The notes beneath the pieces were generated by a model that had not been told where the DNA came from, made no database searches, and saw nothing but the letters and a program-made list of their open reading frames with translations. This document shows, piece after piece, positions 25,912 to 33,953 of a stretch of 64,000 nucleotides of DNA. The stretch is from contig CANCDR010000004.1 of NCBI GenBank assembly GCA_947374865.1, positions 62,001-126,000 of the forward strand, given 5' to 3'. The number at the start of each line of letters is the position of its first letter. Position 1 is the stretch's first letter. The translations under genes and the position numbers were made by a program. Origin of the DNA: Oxalobacteraceae bacterium (GTDB lineage Bacteria; Pseudomonadota; Gammaproteobacteria; Burkholderiales; Burkholderiaceae_D).

Positions 25912-27083
25912 AATCCCAGTACACCTTTGGCGACAATGTTGCGCTGGATTTCGGAGGCGCCGCCAAAGATAGTCGCTGCGCGGTTATAGAGGTGCTCTTT
26001 AATAATTCCACCAGCATCTTCTGGTCCCAGCGGCGGTGCTGCCCCCACATGCAATGCGTCTTTGTCATACGCGATACCGGCTAAACCCAAGCTATCGATC
26101 AAGGCCTCAGCGATGTCTTGGTACAGTTCCGTACCGCGTAATTTGATAAAGGAAGCTTCTGTACCGTTATCCGTCCCGAGCATCATCGACTCGACTGCGT
26201 GATAGGCCCCCTGTTCCAGTGCCAGAAAGCGAAGTTCTAGTTCGCCAATACGTTGATTTACTGCGCTATTATTTTCTTGAGCAAGGGTTTTAAGCCGATC
26301 TAAAGCATGCCACGCCATGCCCACGATCGCACCGGCGGTACGTTCATTTTTTAGAAGAAACTTGGCGTAGGTCCAGCCTTCGCCCTCAGCGCCCACCAGG
26401 TTACTTGTCGGCACGCGTACGTTTTCTAACCACACTTCATTAACGTGATGGTAACCATCCATGGTTGGAATTGCTTTAACTGTGACACCGGGGCTTTTCA
26501 TATCGATTAGCAGAAAAGAGATCGCTTTTTGTGCCTGCGCTTCACGCGTCGTTTTAACGATGCAAAAGAGCCAATCGGCCCACTGCGCATAGGTGGTCCA
26601 AACTTTCTGCCCATTAACAACATAAGCATCACCATCAAGAATGGCTTCAGTGCGTAAGCTGGCCAGATCAGAACCCGCACCAGGCTCAGAATAACCTTGT
26701 GCCCAGAAATCGTCGGTGCTCGATATGCTCGGCAGAAATCGATTTTTTTGTTCTTCAGTACCGAAGGTATAAATAACCGGTCCGACATATTTGACGCCGA
26801 ATGGAATCACCCACGGGCAAGCTAGACGAGCGAGTTGATCTTCAAACGCAAATCGTTCGAGTAGAGTCCAATTCTGACCACCATATTCTTTTGGCCAGTG
26901 CCCGATGGCCCAACTTTGAGCGTCCAATAGTTTCATCCAGCTGACATACTCGGCTTTATCCAGCACTTGATGGTGAGCTGATTTTTGCTTTAGGCTGTTC
27001 GGCATTTTATCTTCATAGAATGTACGAACTTCCGCTTGTAAATTCGCCGCACGAACTCGAGCGTCAGATAACAGATCACGCAT
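25908..27083 (-). CDS. Acyl-CoA dehydrogenase (FadE type), partner of the downstream subunit
   Basis: A 391-residue acyl-CoA dehydrogenase. GYSEPGAGSDLASL and NGQKVWTTYAQWA form the flavin region, and the end IFGGASEIQRNIVAKGVLGL is typical of the FadE group in which the catalytic Glu sits elsewhere in the fold. It would make an alpha,beta-unsaturated acyl-CoA and pass electrons to ETF. It probably pairs with the overlapping gene at 24.8-25.9 kb. The APH-like gene ends 32 bp upstream on the same strand. Confidence 0.85.
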   Translation of the reverse strand: MRDLLSDARVRAANLQAEVRTFYEDKMPNSLKQKSAHHQVLDKAEYVSWMKLLDAQSWAIGHWPKEYGGQNWTLLERFAFEDQLARLACPWVIPFGVKYVGPVIYTFGTEEQKNRFLPSISSTDDFWAQGYSEPGAGSDLASLRTEAILDGDAYVVNGQKVWTTYAQWADWLFCIVKTTREAQAQKAISFLLIDMKSPGVTVKAIPTMDGYHHVNEVWLENVRVPTSNLVGAEGEGWTYAKFLLKNERTAGAIVGMAWHALDRLKTLAQENNSAVNQRIGELELRFLALEQGAYHAVESMMLGTDNGTEASFIKLRGTELYQDIAEALIDSLGLAGIAYDKDALHVGAAPPLGPEDAGGIIKEHLYNRAATIFGGASEIQRNIVAKGVLGL

Positions 27084-27115
27084 CTTACTTGGCCTCCAGT
27101 TTCTCTAGTACCACG

Positions 27116-28261
27116 TCAATCACCGTTTGCCATTCGCCACGCAGCTTTCGCCAAGGGACCAATATTGTTGGCGATTTCTCCTGCATTCGCGGATGCTGCA
27201 TTGCCATCTTGCAATCTATAGGCAATGCCCTGCAAAATAGCAGCGGTCCGGAACAGATTGAACGCACGGTAAAATGGTAAGTCCACCTCGATGGCGAACC
27301 CCGTACGTTCACAATAGCGTTGTATGTATTCCTCCTGACTAGGAACACCCAGTGCCTTTAAATCTGCCGTGCTGAGCGTGCCGCGCGCATCGACACCTGG
27401 CGGCCGATACCACTCCATCATGTGATACATCAGATCGCCGATCGGATGACCAAGCGTAGACAGTTCCCAATCAATTACTGCGACGACCCGTGGCTCTGTC
27501 GGATGAAATAACAAGTTATGAAAGGAATAATCGCCATGAATAATCGACGATAAGCCATCATCAGGAGGCAATGCACTTGGCAACCACTCGATGAGCTGGT
27601 CCATTTCTGGTATGTCTCTGGTGCGCGATTCATTAAACTGACGTGACCAGCGAGATAGTTGACGTTCGAAGTAATTACCTGGCTTTCCGTAATCCGCCAC
27701 GCCAAGCGCCGCGTAGTCAACGGTATGCAACTGTGCCAATGTGGCGTTGGCTGAATCGAATACAGCAGCGCGATCTGCCACACTTAGATCCGGCATACGG
27801 CAATCCCAAAAAATTCGTCCGGGCACATGACTCATCACATAGAACATGCTACCCAACACGTCACTATCGGTACACAACACCATTGGCCGAGGTACCGGAA
27901 AGTTCGGCACAGCTGCGAGCGCTTGCATAATGCGAAATTCTCGGTCTACGGCATGTGCAGACTTCAGCAGAACACCGCGTGGCTGACGGCGCAAGACATA
28001 TTTTTTACTGGGTGTTTCGATGAGGTAGGTAAGATTGGATTGCCCGCCTTGAAATTGCTGGATTTTCATCGGCCCAGCATAGCCTTCTATGTTTTGTTGG
28101 AGATAGGCTTGCAAACGTACCTGGTCAATTTCGGCAACCTGTTGTACTTCACCGAGATCACCTATGTAGGTCTTTGGCGCACTGAACGTAGCCCGTGCCT
28201 CAGGGCCTGAGGACGCTGCATCGATTGGTTCCCTTGTACTACGCATTATTGGTTTGGTCAT
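27116..28261 (-). CDS. APH-family phosphotransferase-like protein, copy 2
   Basis: Second APH-fold protein, about 381 residues. It has GGQSNLTYLIET (nucleotide loop), YVLRRQPRG with the ATP-contacting Lys/Arg region, the catalytic loop IHGDYSFHNLLF and IDWELSTLGHPIGDL. This is the bacterial form of the ACAD10/11 N-terminal kinase domain, suggested to act on 4-hydroxyacyl-CoA. It heads the operon driven by site c and is followed by the two acyl-CoA dehydrogenase genes. The true start is uncertain: the first 30 residues look weakly conserved and internal ATG codons exist. Confidence 0.8.
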   Translation of the reverse strand: MTKPIMRSTREPIDAASSGPEARATFSAPKTYIGDLGEVQQVAEIDQVRLQAYLQQNIEGYAGPMKIQQFQGGQSNLTYLIETPSKKYVLRRQPRGVLLKSAHAVDREFRIMQALAAVPNFPVPRPMVLCTDSDVLGSMFYVMSHVPGRIFWDCRMPDLSVADRAAVFDSANATLAQLHTVDYAALGVADYGKPGNYFERQLSRWSRQFNESRTRDIPEMDQLIEWLPSALPPDDGLSSIIHGDYSFHNLLFHPTEPRVVAVIDWELSTLGHPIGDLMYHMMEWYRPPGVDARGTLSTADLKALGVPSQEEYIQRYCERTGFAIEVDLPFYRAFNLFRTAAILQGIAYRLQDGNAASANAGEIANNIGPLAKAAWRMANGD

Positions 28262-28445
28262 GGCAAGAAGTTCATCAGGCGATACATTTTTTCATGGTCG
28301 TCTCGATATTCACAGGAAATCCAGCTGACGCACGCGCCAAGCCTGAATGCATTTTTTCAGAGGTCATCCCGTTCACCTGCTCTCGCCAGCATGGGAGCCC
28401 CTTTGCCCTCCGCCTCAATGTCGAGTAGGCGGTAACTTGATTTGA

Positions 28446-28474
28446 ATACTACCAACCGACCGGTCGGCTGTCAA
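28446..28474 (-). promoter_or_regulatory. Promoter with TetR-type operator (site c), drives APH-ACAD-ACAD-SDR-MFS operon
   Basis: On the minus strand TTGACA (28474-28469) and TAGTAT (28451-28446) are 17 bp apart. Between them lies the perfect palindrome CCGACCGGTCGG (28456-28467). The leader to the coding start at 28261 is about 180 nt and has no feature I can name. Confidence 0.8.
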
Positions 28475-28575
28475 TTAATTCAACGGTCTTTTTGTTCTTC
28501 TGCGTTAAAACGATTCACGCACAGTATTCAACATCAGCATTGCGCATCTGGTGAGGAAGTTGTACTTTGAATCGT

Positions 28576-28604
28576 TTGACAACCGACCGGGCGGTTGGTA
28601 GTAT
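28576..28604 (+). promoter_or_regulatory. Promoter with TetR-type operator (site d), drives CMD-MDR-hydratase operon
   Basis: TTGACA (28576-28581) and TAGTAT (28599-28604) are 17 bp apart. The spacer holds CCGACCGGGCGGTTGG (28583-28598), one arm of which is degenerate. With site c it forms a divergent control region of 507 bp (28262-28768); the rest of that region shows nothing else I can support. Confidence 0.78.
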
Positions 28605-28768
28605 CGCCAATGCTTCTTCAACTTTTTTCTGACATTGCATCCTTCCTTTTGCTGCTATTTTCAGGCGTGCTATAGCGCTGCGTCACTATTAATACCCACT
28701 GCCGTGGCACACTCTCTATCAACAATGCACGCCAACATCACCTGACACTTTTATCCGGAATAACCACC

Positions 28769-29458
28769 ATGAACGATACGAATGCACTGCTCAACGTTGA
28801 CCTTTTGAAACGGCTTGCGCCGTTCACTCGCTCCGGCTACGCCTTGTTTCGCGAGGTGATCGATATGGATGGTGCGATGCCGGCCAAACTCAAACTTCTC
28901 TGTGCTGCCGTTGCTGCATGCAACCGAGGCTATATCGAGTTGGCTGTGACCGAATTGAAAGGCGCGGCGCTGAAAGGTCTCCAACAGCAAGAAGCAGCCA
29001 GTGGTCTTATTCTTCTTAGTAGCTTGCGCGGTGAAGGCGCGGCGCTGGCCTTTGATTCGATCATTCGCCAGGTTTATCCTGCCTCAGCTACTCCTACCAT
29101 GGATCCAGGACTTGAGCGCGCCATGCCGGGGGAAGCCGAATCCAATTTCCTGTCCTACTTTGGCAGCGTACCCCCCGCACTGGCAATCCTGTTGCGCCTT
29201 GTACCGCCCGCTGCCGATGCCTATTATTTGATGCGCAAAGGTACGATTGACTGTAACCAGCTTGATCGGAAGTCTGCTGAACTCATGTTGATTGCTGTAC
29301 TGGCGTCGGACTATAGCCCAATGGCCATTACCCATATCCGTGCTGCTCGAGCAGTCGGCGCTTCAGATGCTGAAATGGCAGAGGCGATTCTTTGTGCAGT
29401 GCCTTGTGCTGGTATCGCTGCATGGATGGGAGCAGGTATGCTCCTTGAAACATCGTGA
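28769..29458 (+). CDS. Carboxymuconolactone decarboxylase-like protein, copy 2
   Basis: A 229-residue paralogue of the protein at 17.7-18.4 kb, alignable from end to end without large gaps (for example SGYALFREVIDMDGAMPAK against GGYGRFRTIVNQDGALPAK). It has the same ASDYSPMAITHIRAARAVGASDAEMAEAI region with the His but without the CxxC redox pair. Function is unknown, as for copy 1. The ATG at 28769 is clear. It is the first gene of the operon driven by site d; the oxidoreductase gene follows 7 bp later. Confidence 0.75.
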   Translation: MNDTNALLNVDLLKRLAPFTRSGYALFREVIDMDGAMPAKLKLLCAAVAACNRGYIELAVTELKGAALKGLQQQEAASGLILLSSLRGEGAALAFDSIIRQVYPASATPTMDPGLERAMPGEAESNFLSYFGSVPPALAILLRLVPPAADAYYLMRKGTIDCNQLDRKSAELMLIAVLASDYSPMAITHIRAARAVGASDAEMAEAILCAVPCAGIAAWMGAGMLLETS

Positions 29459-29465
29459 TCACAAC

Positions 29466-30530
29466 ATGATGAACACACCGACTGCTCCGTTATTGAGTCG
29501 CCAATGGAACCTTCATCGTCGACCACTGGGCCGCACTATTGCTGACGATTTAATTTGTACGACCGTACCCGTTGCGCAACTTGCGCAAGATGAAATTCTA
29601 ATTCGGGTGAAATTACTTTGTATGGATCCGACCATTCGCAACTTTATGGATGAAGATCCCGGCTATGGATTACCGATTCCGCTCGGTGGCGTTGTTCGTG
29701 GAATGATCATTGGTGAAGTGATGTCATCCAAGGCAGAGCAGGTCGTGCCAGGAACCATGGTGTGGGGTTTTGGGTCTTGGAGTGATTATGTTGTGGGACC
29801 GGCCCGACAATTCTTTGCACTTCCCACACCGCTTGCTTACGACCTACCCGTTTATGCGCATGCAATGGGCACGATTGGACTAACAGCATATTACGGTATG
29901 TTCGATATTGCCGCCCTGCGCGCCGGCGATCAAGTTTTAGTCAGTGGGGCAGCAGGCGCGGTCGGATCTCTAGCTGGTCAATTTGCCCGTCTAGGCGGTG
30001 CAGGCAAGGTCGTGGGCATAGCCGGCGGTGCTGAAAAGTGTCTACGCGCTGTACGGGATTATGGCTATGATTTATGTATCGATTACAAACAGCTTGATTC
30101 ACTCTCGTCATCACTTAAGGCTGCATTCCCAAACGGGATTGATGTCATATTTGAGAATGTTGGTGGAGCACAGCTTTCATTGGCGCTGCAATATCTAAAT
30201 AAGCACGCACGCGTAGCACTCTGTGGGATGATCGATGGCTACGGCAACCATGATCGCCAGCCAAGTAAAGACGCTCTTTGGAATTTGGTGATTAAAAGCG
30301 CGCGCTTGGAGGGCTTTTTGGTGAGCAATATTCTTAATCATAAGCACCGCACTGATGCGATGCTGGCGCAAATTCACCAATGGATAACATCGGGTTCTTT
30401 GCGTTATGACCTGGATGTCCGTTTCGGCTTTGCGTGTATTCCCAGAACATTCGACTGTCTTTTTTCTGGTCAACATAGAGGACGACTCGTCGTCCAACTC
30501 GATGACGCTTTACCATCATGCCAACTATAG
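29466..30530 (+). CDS. NADP-dependent medium-chain oxidoreductase (alkenal/enone reductase type)
   Basis: A zinc-free medium-chain dehydrogenase of about 354 residues, of the leukotriene-B4 dehydrogenase / prostaglandin reductase group. LLCMDPTIRNFMDE and PIPLGGVVRG mark the N-terminal domain; SGAAGAVGSLAGQFARL is the NADP-binding loop. These enzymes reduce the double bond of alpha,beta-unsaturated ketones or aldehydes, so it may reduce a ring enone in this pathway. Two ATG codons in a row (29466, 29469) are possible starts. The gene overlaps the next one by 13 bp. Confidence 0.82.
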   Translation: MMNTPTAPLLSRQWNLHRRPLGRTIADDLICTTVPVAQLAQDEILIRVKLLCMDPTIRNFMDEDPGYGLPIPLGGVVRGMIIGEVMSSKAEQVVPGTMVWGFGSWSDYVVGPARQFFALPTPLAYDLPVYAHAMGTIGLTAYYGMFDIAALRAGDQVLVSGAAGAVGSLAGQFARLGGAGKVVGIAGGAEKCLRAVRDYGYDLCIDYKQLDSLSSSLKAAFPNGIDVIFENVGGAQLSLALQYLNKHARVALCGMIDGYGNHDRQPSKDALWNLVIKSARLEGFLVSNILNHKHRTDAMLAQIHQWITSGSLRYDLDVRFGFACIPRTFDCLFSGQHRGRLVVQLDDALPSCQL

Positions 30531-31864
30531 GCCACGTTACTTGGCAGCTCGACGGGTGTATCGCCATTGTCACCATCAGTCACCCACCAGTTAATACCCT
30601 CTGCCTGGAAGTGCGGATCGGCTTATTGGCTGCGATTGAACGCAGCTTTCAGGACCCTGTCGTTAAGGTGCTAATAATCATTGGCGAGGGGTCGACGTTC
30701 GTGGCTGGTGCTGATATTAATGAATTCGGCAAACCTTACGGCTTCCCTTCCTTGTACGTTATCTTGGACTTGATAATGAGCGGCACCAAGCCCGTTATTG
30801 CCGCACTCCATGGCAATGCACTGGGTGGCGGCCTTGAACTTGCCCTTGCCTGTCAGTGGCGCATTGCAAATCCGACTGCCTTACTTGGACAACCAGAGGT
30901 CAAACTAGGCCTGATGCCTGGTGGCGGAGGGACACAATGGTTGACTCGGATGGCAGGACCAGAAGTCGCGCTGGAAGTTTGCACCAGTGGTATGCCCATT
31001 AGCGCTGTTCAAGCGCTTAACTGCGGCGTCGTTGATCGAATCGTGGAATCTGATTTGCTCAACGGTGCGTTGGTATTTGCGCACGAGGTCGCTACCGGGC
31101 TGCTACCTGTTCGCGACCTACATTTGGCCACCGATAAGATTCGCCACATTGATGCCAATTTTTTTTCACAATATCGCTTGCGACACCAAGAAGTATGGCG
31201 AGGTTTATTGGCACCATGGAAGATCATAGACTGCATTGAGGCGGCTTGCACCATGTCATTCACTGATGGTTTCGCTATGGAACGGCAAGCATTTCAGGCA
31301 TGCGAAGCTGGCCCGCAAAGTCGGGCCATGATTCACTTATTTTTTGCCCATCGCACACGGCAAAAAAGTAGGAAAATAACTGTTTCGGCAGGTCACGGCC
31401 AGCCGGAACTGCGCGTCGGATTTCGATTGCGTGAAGTTTTCTGCCGTGAATCATCCTTTCTCCTTGGCGAAGGTATTTCGCCAGGCTTCATTGCACATTG
31501 CCTGCGTCAATTTGGCTTTAATAGCGACTTGCCTGAGCTGATCATGCATCTGCAGTTCGATTTCATTCCACTGCACCAACCCTTACCGACGCGTCTGACT
31601 GAGTCCGATATACTGCAGCATCTTCTTTACATGATGGCGATTGAAGGTGCATGCTTACTTGATCAACAGCTTATTTACTGTGCCGGCGATATTGACGTGG
31701 TCAGTGTGACTGAACTTGGCTTTCCTGCATACCGCGGGGGAATCATGTACTGGATGCAAGAAACTGGCGAGCAGGCAATGCAGGCTTCGCTCAATTCTCT
31801 GCTCGCTCGGCATGCGGGACGTTGGCAAGCACCCGCTATGCCGAATTTTTTCAATCGCTTATGA
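30518..31864 (+). CDS. FadB/FadJ-like hydratase lacking the NAD-binding domain
   Basis: A 448-residue relative of the multifunctional fatty-oxidation protein, whose usual length is near 700. The N-terminal crotonase domain is complete: FVAGADINEF oxyanion region, Glu107 (GGGLELAL) and Glu127 (GQPEVKLG). The linker (HLFFAHRTRQKS) is present, and the last 140 residues match the C-terminal 3-hydroxyacyl-CoA dehydrogenase domain (FRLREVFCRESSFLLGEG, FPAYRGGIMYWM). The Rossmann domain between them, with its GxGxxG motif, is missing. It should hydrate enoyl-CoA or do a related crotonase reaction but cannot bind NAD in the usual way. Confidence 0.8.
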   Translation: MPTIGHVTWQLDGCIAIVTISHPPVNTLCLEVRIGLLAAIERSFQDPVVKVLIIIGEGSTFVAGADINEFGKPYGFPSLYVILDLIMSGTKPVIAALHGNALGGGLELALACQWRIANPTALLGQPEVKLGLMPGGGGTQWLTRMAGPEVALEVCTSGMPISAVQALNCGVVDRIVESDLLNGALVFAHEVATGLLPVRDLHLATDKIRHIDANFFSQYRLRHQEVWRGLLAPWKIIDCIEAACTMSFTDGFAMERQAFQACEAGPQSRAMIHLFFAHRTRQKSRKITVSAGHGQPELRVGFRLREVFCRESSFLLGEGISPGFIAHCLRQFGFNSDLPELIMHLQFDFIPLHQPLPTRLTESDILQHLLYMMAIEGACLLDQQLIYCAGDIDVVSVTELGFPAYRGGIMYWMQETGEQAMQASLNSLLARHAGRWQAPAMPNFFNRL

Positions 31865-31898
31865 TTGACATTACAGACGTTCATGGTATATTTCACTA

Positions 31899-31927
31899 TC
31901 TGTCGACCGACCGGTCGGCCGTAAAAT
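31899..31927 (+). promoter_or_regulatory. Promoter with TetR-type operator (site e), drives crotonase-EthD-SDR-ligase operon
   Basis: The perfect palindrome CCGACCGGTCGG (31907-31918) lies just before a -10-like TAAAAT (31922-31927). The -35 box, TCTGTC at 31899-31904, is weak. The leader is only about 45 nt, with a good Shine-Dalgarno AAGGAG at 31962-31967. Confidence 0.68.
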
Positions 31928-31976
31928 TTCATTGCCAGGACTAAAGCGCCTGACATCACATAAGGAGAAATTGAAC

Positions 31977-32771
31977 ATGCTGGAAAAAGACGTTATCCAA
32001 TACGAAGTTGCAGACAACGGTGTTGCGACCATTTGGCTCAATCGCCCCCATAAGCGCAACTGTGTGAGCCCACAATTACTCCGGGATCTGGAAGCGGCCG
32101 TCGACCGTGCTGCTGCGGATACCAAGGCCTTGGCCGTGGTGTTTCGCGGTCGTGGCAATACATTTTGCTCGGGCGCAGATTTGGATCAGTTAGTCGGGCC
32201 TGTTCTGGCCGAAACTTCTTCTTCCCTACAATTGGCGATTGATTCGGCACGAACCTACGATAAGATATTCAATATGCGTAAGCCAACGATTGCAGCCGTG
32301 GAAGGCTATGCGGTTGCTGGTGGATTCGAGTTGATGATTTCTTGTGATTTTGCCTTGGCCACATCAGAAGCGAAAATCGGCGACTTTCATATCCGCCGTG
32401 CGCTGTTTGGCGGCGCAGGTCCCATCTATCGCTTGCCACGTATGATCGGTATGCGCCGCTCCAAGGAGTTGATGTTGACCGGCAAACTACTCACAGGAGA
32501 TCAATGTGCTGATTGGACACTAGTCAATGCCTCTGCACCACAGGCTGAATTTGATCAACTGATTGAAGATTTCTGTGCGCCTTTGATCGACAAGAGTCCA
32601 TTCTGTATGTGGATGACAAAAATGGCAGTTAACCGTGGCCTGGACGGCGATACCGATACACTGATTACACTCGAAACAATGACCTGTAACGTGGTACATC
32701 ACTCGGAAGATGCGAAGGAAGGTGTGCGCGCATTCCTTGAAAAACGTACGCCAAAGTGGACCGGTCGTTAA
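31977..32771 (+). CDS. Enoyl-CoA hydratase/isomerase family protein
   Basis: A 264-residue crotonase. FCSGADLDQL gives the oxyanion hole and GGFELMISCDFALA keeps the first acidic residue. The second catalytic Glu of true hydratases (normally in a PExxLG motif) is not seen; the region reads IGDFHIRRALFGGAG. It may therefore be an isomerase, a hydrolase or a C-C bond-cleaving member rather than a hydratase. The ATG at 31977 follows a strong Shine-Dalgarno. It is first in an operon with EthD, SDR and acyl-CoA ligase genes. Confidence 0.8.
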   Translation: MLEKDVIQYEVADNGVATIWLNRPHKRNCVSPQLLRDLEAAVDRAAADTKALAVVFRGRGNTFCSGADLDQLVGPVLAETSSSLQLAIDSARTYDKIFNMRKPTIAAVEGYAVAGGFELMISCDFALATSEAKIGDFHIRRALFGGAGPIYRLPRMIGMRRSKELMLTGKLLTGDQCADWTLVNASAPQAEFDQLIEDFCAPLIDKSPFCMWMTKMAVNRGLDGDTDTLITLETMTCNVVHHSEDAKEGVRAFLEKRTPKWTGR

Positions 32772-32791
32772 TTGATTGAAAGGTAAAGCAA

Positions 32792-33121
32792 ATGTCAGTC
32801 AATCTCGTCGTTTTATCGTCCCGTCCGCCAGACTGGACGCGCGAGCAGTTCACTACTTGGTGGCGTGGCGAGCATGCAGATTATGGGCGTAAGTTACCCG
32901 GGCTGCTTGCCTACCGCCATGGTGAAGTGGTGTTCGACTATGATCATCCAGACCAACCTGCCTGGGACGGCAATGCCGTACTGACATTTGCTTCGCGTGC
33001 AGCACTTGATGCGGCACTGAAGTCGCCTGAATGGGCTGCTGCAGTGGCGCATGTCGGCCGAATGAAAGGCAAACGAATTGCACTCATCACTGACGAAGTT
33101 AGCTTACTAGGCAAGGACTAA
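32792..33121 (+). CDS. EthD-domain protein
   Basis: A 109-residue ferredoxin-like alpha/beta barrel of the EthD family, seen from WTREQFTTWWRGEHADYGRKLPG near the N-terminus. EthD was named from the ethyl tert-butyl ether cluster, but such proteins occur in many catabolic operons, some as decarboxylases or lyases and some of unknown role. Here it sits between a crotonase and an SDR gene with gaps of 20 and 34 bp. Function in this pathway is unknown. Confidence 0.72.
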   Translation: MSVNLVVLSSRPPDWTREQFTTWWRGEHADYGRKLPGLLAYRHGEVVFDYDHPDQPAWDGNAVLTFASRAALDAALKSPEWAAAVAHVGRMKGKRIALITDEVSLLGKD

Positions 33122-33155
33122 AACTTTTGAACACCACATTACGCGGAGTGCCATC

Positions 33156-33953
33156 GTGAAAGAACATCTCCTACCGGGTTTTTTTGCCCGCCAGTTTCGG
33201 CTTGAGGGCAAGGTGGCCTTGATCATGGGTGGTCGTGGTGCGCTCGCCGAGGCCATCGCGGCTTGCTTGGCCGATCTCGGCTGCGCAGTTGCCCTTGCCT
33301 CAAGACACGAACAAGACTGCATCGCTATTGCCACGACCATTGGCGAACGCTTCCAAGTCAAATCAACGGGATTGCGCTGCGATATCTCCAAGGAAGAGGA
33401 AGTGGAGGCCACCATCAAGGCCACCGTAGATCAGCTTGGTAGCCTCGACATCTTGATCAATAATGCTGGTGCTTCATGGTGGGGGTTGCCTGAAGATATT
33501 CCACTTTCTGGCTGGCGGAAGGTCGTCGACGTCAATTTGACTGGCACCTTTTTGGCCTGTCGTCATGCTGCAAGACACATGATTGCCCATGGCGGGGGCA
33601 GTATGATCAACATCGCGTCTTCCGGCGCCTTTATCTCCTACAAGCCAGAGGATGGTCAGGTGGTCCCCTACACCACGACTAAGGCCGCCATGGTGCATCT
33701 TACCCGCGACTTGGCAGCGCAATGGGCCCATCACGGCATCCGTGTGAATGCGGTTGCACCGGGCTCCATCGAGACCGGGATGACTGAAACGCTGGAACAA
33801 GGCATACAACAAAAACTCCTCGACGGCATCCTCTTACGACGCTTCGCCCAACCTGTAGAGATGGTCGGTGCGGTGGCCTTGTTAGCGTCGAGCGCTGGTA
33901 GTTTTATTACCGGCCAAACTTATATTGTTGATGGAGGACAAACAATTGCCTGA
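33156..33953 (+). CDS. Short-chain dehydrogenase/reductase
   Basis: A 265-residue SDR. The cofactor loop is [12 protein letters not shown], a departure from the usual TGxxxGxG in that only part of the Gly pattern is kept. NNAGASWWG, the Ser in NIASSGAF and the catalytic YTTTK are present. It likely acts on a hydroxy or keto intermediate made by the neighbouring crotonase; details unknown. The start is GTG at 33156; GGAG lies 10 bases upstream. The stop overlaps the likely start of the acyl-CoA ligase gene. Confidence 0.8.
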   Translation: MKEHLLPGFFARQFRLEGKVALIMGGRGALAEAIAACLADLGCAVALASRHEQDCIAIATTIGERFQVKSTGLRCDISKEEEVEATIKATVDQLGSLDILINNAGASWWGLPEDIPLSGWRKVVDVNLTGTFLACRHAARHMIAHGGGSMINIASSGAFISYKPEDGQVVPYTTTKAAMVHLTRDLAAQWAHHGIRVNAVAPGSIETGMTETLEQGIQQKLLDGILLRRFAQPVEMVGAVALLASSAGSFITGQTYIVDGGQTIA

